From assembly GCA_019925105.1 (NCBI GenBank), contig JAHGAU010000003.1, forward strand, positions 1,054,001 to 1,118,000: 64,000 nt of DNA, given 5' to 3'. Source of the DNA: Niebla homalea (lineage: Eukaryota; Ascomycota; Lecanoromycetes; Lecanorales; Ramalinaceae). The notes under the pieces were generated by a model that saw nothing but the letters and a program-made list of their open reading frames with translations, was not told the origin of the DNA and ran no database searches. The position numbers and the translations under genes are program-made. Within the stretch, counting starts at the first letter, position 1. Every line of letters begins with the position of its first letter. Positions 57,845-64,000 of this stretch are shown here, in pieces.

Positions 57845-60124
57845 ATGTCCGCATTTGGGAGCTCAGTGATCAGTGAGTCTTCGGAGCCCTTGTCGTTGGA
57901 AAATGTGGGATGGTATTAATCCAATACTTCAGACAAATCGGGCAAAAAGTTTGCTCCAAAGAAAGCTCCCAGTCGTCGAACAGCTGGTGTGGAATCTGAA
58001 TCAGCTTCCAAACAGCAGAGTCTTGACAAGCAGACCCAATCACAGACTCCTCAGCCTGTTTCATCTCCTCGTCCTCCTGTCTCTTCATCCGCTCCGCATG
58101 TCGCGACTCACACTGGGAAACCTAGCGGCGAAGCCCCTTCTGCTGCCAGGGCAGACCATGAAGGAACTTCCGATGTAGTACGTATCTCAGCCCCTTCTAG
58201 GACCACATCAATCGAACTACAAGCATCCTCCATCATTTCCCCTCAGGAAAGACACTCTGAGAACCACCTGTATCCTACACCACGAAGCACTGCCACACCT
58301 GTTGCTCAAACAAACCTTGACGCAACACCCACCGTGAATGGATCTCACGACGCCCGTGTCGAACATCCATCCAATCGCCCCAAATCGCCAAAGCAAGCTT
58401 CAGGCAAGGTCAATCCTGACTCACAGCATCAGCAAGTTTCTACGAGCCCGGCGGGTGGTCACGATGCTCTTGCCCAAGATACTGCGGAAAGACCTTCGAA
58501 AAGGCAGAAGAGGGTAGCAGCAATTGTACCAGATACTACACCAGCTCAAGAGACCACTGGGCCTAATGCTCCTATCCCAACAATCGAGGTTGACCCTACC
58601 GACACAACTGAGGAGGGGTTTCTCCAATCAACTCTTCGAGCAGTAGAGGCGAATGCCCGCAAAAATGCTCGGAAAAGTAATTCCCAAAGCAAGCATCTGT
58701 CTCGGACACCTGGAAGCCCAGATCGTGCGTCTGACCTTGCCGTAGAAGCAGAGCCCGCTATTGAGCCAGGGGACGAGAGTCAATCACAGGCGAAGCGGAA
58801 AAAGCCTAGTAAGACAAAAGCTCATGGTCGAAAGAGGCCTGTGGAGGAGGAAGCAGAGCCCGCTAGTGAGCCAGGGGAGGGGAGTCAATCACAGGCGAAG
58901 CGGAAAAGGCCCAGCAAGACGAAAGCTCATGGTCGAAAGAGACCTGTGGAGGAGGAAGCAGAGCCCCCTAGTGAGCCAGGGGAGGGGAGTCAATCACAGG
59001 CAAGGGGGAAAAGGCCTAGTAAGACGAAAGCTCATGGTCGAAAGAGGCCTGTTGAGGAGGAAGCGGCTGCAATCGTTGATGCTGCTGTTCAAGGCACAAC
59101 AAAGGATCACCGAAAGCGAGGACGTAGGTCAAAACGCGCCGACACTCCTGAAGACGCCGAAAATGAAAGGATCTCAACGGCGGATACGACAATGGTGGAG
59201 CTCTGTCGTGACACTAGGAGAGGACGGAAATCATCAAGAGAACGGCGATTAAGAGAGATGGATCGTGCCGCTTTTGTCGCAAAAAAGCAGCGCCAGCTTC
59301 AGGAGTTGGTCGATCAAGAAGCATCCCCGGCCCCTGAGAGACCCGTGGAGCCTGCTCAACCTGAAGAAGCTCACGAGAACCGGCAAAAAGAGTTGGAGCA
59401 CACCGTAGTGCAGCAGGTACCACGGACAATCATAGTTGATGGTCGGATTCGGATCGATCCAGACTCTTTGAGGATAGATCGACACGCTGCTGCCGCCCTT
59501 GAGCGTGAGCAAGACGGTGAGGTCGAAGCCATCGATGAGAACGATCTTAGTAGAAAGGTCACATCGGGCAGTTGGTTGAAGAGGGATCAAAGTGGCCGCT
59601 GGAACGAGCTACTGCTCGAACGCTTCTACCAGGGACTCCGCATGTTCGGCACTGACTTTGAGATGATCAGCAAGATGTTTCCTGGCAAGACAAGGCATTC
59701 AATCAAGTTGAAATTCTGCAAGGAAGAGAAACTCGATTATCCTAGAATCAAGGCCGCCTTGCTTGGGGAGAAAGAGCCAGTGGTCTTGGAGGAGTATGAG
59801 AAAATGACGGGTGCAGAATATGAAGATCCGAGAGAGCTGGAGCGTGTGATGGAGGAAGATCGAAAGATATTGGAGGAAGAGCAAGCGGTAGAAAAGCAGG
59901 CAATGGAGGACGCGGAGCGTGAAAGAGAGGCACAGGCTGAAGCGGAAAGGGAAGCTGTTCAGGAAGATACAGGGAATCAGAGCGAGGGAAAAAGAGGCAA
60001 GAAGATGAAGAGAGGGAGAGACAAGCAGCAGCGTCGAACGAAGAAGTCAAAGTCTCCCGGAAAAGGGTTTTTGCAAGGTGTCGGCAAGCAGGCGTCCAGG
60101 GACAGCATCGCGGCAGCTGCGTGA
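57845..60124 (+). CDS. bdp1: TFIIIB subunit B'' (Bdp1)
   Basis: Subunit of the RNA polymerase III initiation factor TFIIIB, with TBP and Brf1. Exons 57845-57872 and 57933-60124 (60-nt intron, phase 1), 739 aa. The N-terminus MSAFGSSVINKSGKKFAPK is a Bdp1 signature. Residues about 50-500 are disordered and basic, including three near-identical 35-aa repeats. The extended SANT/Myb domain lies at about 550-620 (SGSWLKRDQSGRWNELLLER, FYQGLRMFGTDFEMISKMFP, KTRHSIKLKFCKEE). A long acidic/charged helix and a lysine-rich tail follow (GKRGKKMKRGRDKQQ). The ATG at 57845 rather than the internal in-frame starts is supported by the conserved first exon. Confidence 0.94.
58745..59059 (+). repeat. Three 105-bp tandem repeats inside BDP1
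   Basis: Units 58745-58849, 58850-58954 and 58955-59059 are in frame and nearly identical at DNA level. Each codes for EAEPxxEPGxxSQSQAxxKx followed by PSKTKAHGRKRPVEE, with an AT-hook-like GRKRP. Synonymous differences are few, implying recent expansion or homogenisation. Confidence 0.93.
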
Positions 60125-60298
60125 TGCATTTGAAGACGATTCGAAGGCTCGAACACTCTTTCGAATAGTCGATGGCGATGCCCATATGGAGACGAGTAGA
60201 AAGTTCTTGCCTTAGCTCGAGCTCGAGCACCCGGACTCGAAACAGTGACCAATCGAAGAAGATTTGAAATGATGGATTTGCTCACACTAGGAGACTAG

Positions 60299-61237
60299 TC
60301 ATCGCCTTGTGGTACCTCCAAAGCCCATGCTCTCCTGCCGACTGGACCCATACGAGGAGTTGGAAAAGGAACTCCCGCTGGGTCTCGACCTTGTACTGGA
60401 GCCCGAACTACCCTCGCCATTGCCCCACATGGCTTGACTCCTTGGTGGATTTGGTTGAGTCTGATTGCCTCGATTGCCGGCCATGTAACCCGCAGCTGCA
60501 CCACCGAGAGCGCCTGTCCAGAAGCCAGGCCTCCATCCTTGCTGTGCGGGAGCTGCGCGTGCTGCTCGCGGCGATGTGTATGTCCTCGGCTTTGAAGGCG
60601 GAGGGTGGTAGTCATAGGGAGGCGGGGGATCATCGTTGCCTCCACCACCTCCACCCCAGCCTCCAAAGCCTCCTCCATTGCCAAGCCGTCCGGCGCCCCT
60701 ATCTCTGATGAAGGCTGCATAGACCATCCAAACGACAACTACAACGAAGACGAGCCAGAATATCGCAGCCCCAATATCGCCGCCTTTTGTACGCCCATTA
60801 TACTCGTCCCAGAGACCGGAACCCCTCTTGCCGTACTTCTCCTCCCCGAACTCTGTGAGCATCAACCGGTACTCCACCCCACAGCTGCCCTTCAACACAT
60901 AAGGGTCTTCTGGGCCGGTGAAACCTTCGCATATCACATCGGTGCTCCCCAGCTTGAATTCGGTTGGCAGAGATGCCGTGCATGTCCATTCGACGTCTGC
61001 GTCATTGTAGGATGAGCCTGCATTCTTGCAGCGCAAGACATCGATATCGTAGAGACCCTTTGCATTGCCTCCAATGCAGTTCAGCTGAGGGAGAGGAGCT
61101 ACGCGATTGTGGGTGGTCTTGAGTCCTTGACGGAGGGTGAGTGACTTGATCGATGAGAGCAGGACTCGTTCTGGTTGTTTGCGGGCAGCTGCTACCACTG
61201 TGAGGAGGAGCAATAGAAGGGACAAGGAAGAGATCAT
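60299..61237 (-). CDS. SARAF (TMEM66) homologue
   Basis: Homologue of the store-operated calcium entry regulator SARAF, an ER single-pass protein in animals. Single exon from the ATG at 61235-61237, 312 aa. Signal peptide MISSLSLLLLLLTVVAAA; a lumenal cysteine domain (LPQLNCIGG, DVLRCKNAGSSYNDADVEWTC, VICEGF, GSCGVEYRL); one TM near 156-178 (IGAAIFWLVFVVVVVWMVYA); then a Gly/Pro/Ser-rich cytosolic tail with DDPPPPYDYHPPP (PPxY, a possible Rsp5 site) and FWTGALGGAAAGYMAG. This architecture matches SARAF; its role in fungi, which lack STIM/Orai in the animal form, is unclear. The PBN1-facing promoter carries the element at 61437-61996. Confidence 0.9.
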   Translation of the reverse strand: MISSLSLLLLLLTVVAAARKQPERVLLSSIKSLTLRQGLKTTHNRVAPLPQLNCIGGNAKGLYDIDVLRCKNAGSSYNDADVEWTCTASLPTEFKLGSTDVICEGFTGPEDPYVLKGSCGVEYRLMLTEFGEEKYGKRGSGLWDEYNGRTKGGDIGAAIFWLVFVVVVVWMVYAAFIRDRGAGRLGNGGGFGGWGGGGGGNDDPPPPYDYHPPPSKPRTYTSPRAARAAPAQQGWRPGFWTGALGGAAAGYMAGNRGNQTQPNPPRSQAMWGNGEGSSGSSTRSRPSGSSFSNSSYGSSRQESMGFGGTTRR

Positions 61238-62097
61238 TATGCGTAAAGTTCCGAGCAATACAAGCAACTTGGGCCTGAATCAGGGTGACATCGATAGGAG
61301 ACCTAGATCTATTTCTACAGAAGACATACGAGCAATGAACAGTTGGTCTAATGGAGTACAGAGAAGACACAATTCACATATAGCTGCCTTGGCCCTATGA
61401 CGCAGGCGGCTCTGTGATGTGTGGCGCAGTCCTTTAGAAGAATTCACCCCCTAACCGGACACGCTAAACCCGATTTAGATTACTTTTTTATTTTCTTCGT
61501 CTTCAACCCACTTATTACATCCTTATTACTCTATAAATGACACTTACAGACCGTCAGTCAGTAGGTTTTAGATAGACTCACCTTCACCATCACCCTCGTC
61601 ACCTTTACCTTCACCCTCAATCTCACAGATAAACAAGCCGTTCAGCAAGCCCTTCCACAAGCCCCTCCGTAAACCCCTTAACATGAGGCCACGCCTCCTT
61701 TTATGCCTTCACCGCATGCCTTAAATCATCGCGGTCTGGTAAAGGGCCTAGTGAAGGGTTTGGTAAAGAGTTTGGTAAAGGGTCTGGTGAAGGGCTTGCT
61801 GAAGGACTTAGTAACGGGCTTACTGAGACTGGGGCTGAGGATGAGGGTGAGGGTGAGGGTGAGTGTGAGACTATCCAATTCCTACCAACTGACGGAGCAG
61901 GAGTGGGTGGAAGACCAAGAAAATCAAAAAAATCAATCCAGATCGGGTTTAGCGTATCCGGTTAGGGGGTTTGTCCGGTTAGGGGGTGAATTCTTCTACT
62001 TCACTAGCCACACTGGGGATCAAGTAATAGGAGGTACGGTCGAAAGGGTGCTCCAGCTTTGCACATGATGCAAATGCCTGCGCGATGAGCAACGAGG
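61238..62097. promoter_or_regulatory. Shared SARAF/PBN1 promoter, interrupted by a transposon-like element
   Basis: 860 bp between divergent start codons. About 560 bp belong to the inserted element, leaving about 200 bp next to SARAF and 101 bp next to PBN1. Confidence 0.6.
61437..61996. mobile_element. MITE-like fold-back element with terminal inverted repeats and TA duplication
   Basis: Both ends begin GAAGAATTCACCCCCTAACC on the inward strand; the perfect match covers 25 bp, and the arms go on with CGCTAAACCCGAT. The right arm carries an extra tandem copy of the CCCCCTAACCGGA block. A TA dinucleotide flanks each end (61435-61436 and 61997-61998), as for Tc1/mariner/pogo-type target duplications. 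The interior is itself an imperfect inverted repeat: CTTCACC/CAAGCCC-rich sequence at about 61576-61680 mirrors GGTAAAGG/GGTGAGGG-rich tandem sequence at about 61737-61875, so the whole element could fold into one long hairpin. No transposase is encoded; the open frame at 61703-62068 (GLVKGLVKGLVKSL...) is a product of the repeats. Non-autonomous element inferred. Confidence 0.8.
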
Positions 62098-63859
62098 ATG
62101 AGAAGAAGAGTCACATTTGTCCATGAGCCGCAAGACCCTATTAATTCAGAAGGATTCGTACCCACCAATGGCGCCGTGCAGATACAAGGGTTGAAAGCAG
62201 CTCGCGAGGAGCGTTTCATACTCGGCTTGTATGAGCTTCCTCAGGAGGTAAGGACATTCCAATATATCTAATATATCTAGTGTTTTCGACTGGCTAAGAA
62301 GGCATAGATCTGGCGAGCTCTGAAACAATGTCATGAGCTGCACCTTCGCTGGACCCGTCCGCAAGCGTTTAATTATGCTGCCCCCTTTGCTTCATATATT
62401 CCGCCTGGACTACATGTCTTCTATACGCCATTGAAGAATGAGAGCGCGTATGTGAGATTGATGACCTCGGAGATCCGAGACGATCGGCTTTGACTGGGCC
62501 TGCTAGTATCTTGTGCTCAGCACTCGACAAGACGTTTGGGTCGACCTTGACTGCTCAATCGTGTCAGGTGCACATTATCCCAAGCTTGTTGCTGTCTGAG
62601 CTGATGATTTACAGAGAGCTCTGATACAACCTTCGATCATTTCCGAACGCTTTGCTTCATCCGCGTCCCTGCAGTATCATGAGCCATTGTCAAGTCTGGA
62701 TAATCTGGCGGTCTACGTCCAGGAGAAGCTGTGTTCCAAAGGGGGCGCCAGATGTCACAAAGATGCTCTTCGCTTCGCTTACGCGGATTCCCTGCATGTT
62801 GATTACGACGCCATATCGCAGACCTGTACTGTATCCGCCTACTTTGAGGGAGCTGTCAGCGTCAAGGGTGAGAAGCAGCGTGAAGGCTGGGAGGAGAGCA
62901 TCAGTGATTATGGCGCCTCGGTGCCTACCGAGATTGGCATTCTGAGCGTCCAAAAAGCCACGCAATCAGAAGAGATATCCCTCGGAGGCTTCTTGATCAC
63001 CTTGGACAAAGACAAGCCGAGTAAGCGTGAAAAAGGTTGTCAGAGGACCCTTCTCTAATTAACTACCGTAGAACCCACGCTGTTCTCATTCCCTTCGCGC
63101 CACCATGCCTACAAAGCATCCAACGAACCTCAATACAGTGTCCGCTTCGACACGCCAACAGGCTTGCACCCCACCCTCCGTCTCCTCTTCAATCGCACCC
63201 AAGTCCCACCCGCCCCTTCTTGTAGCCTGCATGCCTACTCAGTGATCCCCTCATCGCTCTTCATCGACAAATACCAAATGTCCTCGGCGAACTTTCTCGC
63301 CTCGAACAACCTCCGCGCCCTCCGTGCTCTGGATGGTGAGACCGACCTGGAGGCGCCGGCCTGGGCTGTCGAGAAATGGGGCTCCGCCATGCTGCTCGAA
63401 CTTGCACCCCCCACCGCTAATACAGGAAGGGAGTGGAGTGCCACCGTACCGCTGCATCTGCGATACCAGCGTGCCTCGAGCCATGACGAAAATGGAGGAG
63501 GAGAGACCGCAAATGATTCAACAGTCACCTCATTGCCATGGCCCGTGGTCTTCTGGGCATGTCCCGCAGAGGAGGGCACGAAGATGAGCACCAACCCCTT
63601 CGACCGCGTCAATTTGGGGTACGATGGACTGTTCGGTTCGAGAACGATGTTCTACCACGTGAGTCGCGCCGCTGGTAATGGCTCGCTGGTCGAGAGCATC
63701 ACTGTGCCCGTCTTGGATCCTCGGCATGCTGCATGGATCGAGCAGGGGACGGTGGGAACTATCATTCTGGGGTTCTTGTGGGTCTGTTGGGCTTTGGCTC
63801 GACCGTCAAATGGGGGCTTTGGGAAAGGCCGTGCGGATAAGGGCGAGAAAGTCGGGTAG
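62098..63859 (+). CDS. pbn1: GPI mannosyltransferase I stabilising subunit Pbn1 (PIG-X)
   Basis: ER type I membrane protein that partners Gpi14 (PIG-M) to add the first GPI mannose. Five exons: 62098-62247, 62308-62447, 62507-62567, 62615-63020, 63072-63859, in phase, 514 aa. Starts MRRRVTFVHEPQDP, with AREERFILGLYELPQE, ELHLRWTRPQAFNY and PPGLHVFYTPL typical of the fungal N-terminal domain. The PIG-X domain lies in exon 5 (GLHPTLRLLFNRTQVPPAPS, CSLHAYSVIPSSLFIDKYQ), with WACPAEEGTKMSTNPFDR and a single C-terminal TM (GTIILGFLWVCWALA). The start lies 101 bp from the mobile element's right end. Confidence 0.94.
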
Positions 63860-64000
63860 GCTTGTACCCTGATCCTGGTGACATACGATATTTGAACCGG
63901 TATATACTACACCAAAAGCTCTGCACTACACAAGAAGTCTGAAGAAATGGTCCAAAGCCTATTTGCCCGGGCGTAAATGTGCGTTGGCTTTCCCCCGTTA

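Noticed and set aside
61703..62068. 121-codon plus-strand open frame with GLVKGLVKG repeats
   Set aside because: Produced by tandem repeats inside the mobile element; no start context or homologous protein.
46454..63859. SMP3 and PBN1 as a GPI-synthesis cluster
   Set aside because: They are about 14 kb apart with unrelated genes between, so chance co-location is the simpler reading.

Overview
The window is nuclear DNA from a filamentous ascomycete (Pezizomycotina). This is inferred from spliceosomal GT-AG introns (mostly 48-165 nt, with branch sites like CTAAC/CTGAC), from fungal-type orthologues (Cut12, Cwc2, Ytp1, Smp3, Pbn1, Bdp1, Hal4/Sat4-type kinase) and from the compact, strand-mixed gene order. 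The class could not be fixed. I see no prokaryotic genes, gene cluster, CRISPR array, rRNA or convincing tRNA. I read about 28 protein genes, two decayed loci and one transposon-like element. Exon structures were joined by hand from splice signals, reading phase and family conservation.

Layout. 0-3 kb: spindle-pole Cut12-like gene (partial) back to back with splicing factor CWC2. 3-9.6 kb: the eIF2-alpha kinase GCN2 head to head with the GTPase RBG2 (DRG2). 10-15 kb: class II J-protein, UreF, 25S rRNA methyltransferase BMT5, GID-ligase subunit FYV10. 15.6-21 kb: pseudouridine synthase CBF5, a derlin, KIN17. 21-26 kb: a poorer stretch holding YTP1 between an unidentified coding remnant with an in-frame stop and a frameshifted NAD(P)-binding gene. 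26.5-35 kb: SWI5, a full-length ABCB transporter, ribosomal protein eL39, SKP1. 35-43 kb: CaMKK/Elm1-type kinase, BET5, eIF6, and two predicted membrane proteins of unknown function. 44.6-48 kb: RAD23 and SMP3. 48.2-51 kb: the largest gene-free interval. 51-64 kb: Hal4/Sat4-like kinase, RVS161, BRE1, BDP1, a SARAF homologue and PBN1.

Most genes are housekeeping (translation and ribosome biogenesis: GCN2, RBG2, BMT5, CBF5, eL39, eIF6; protein quality control: J-protein, FYV10, SKP1, derlin, RAD23, BRE1; GPI synthesis: SMP3, PBN1; trafficking: BET5, RVS161). The most notable observations are a 560-bp fold-back element with 25-bp perfect terminal inverted repeats and TA target duplications inside the shared SARAF/PBN1 promoter; the GCN2-RBG2 shared promoter, which joins two arms of one stress pathway; a proteasome-control-like GGTGGCGAA site upstream of RAD23; the two decayed loci around YTP1; and a six-exon membrane-protein gene that appears only after splicing.
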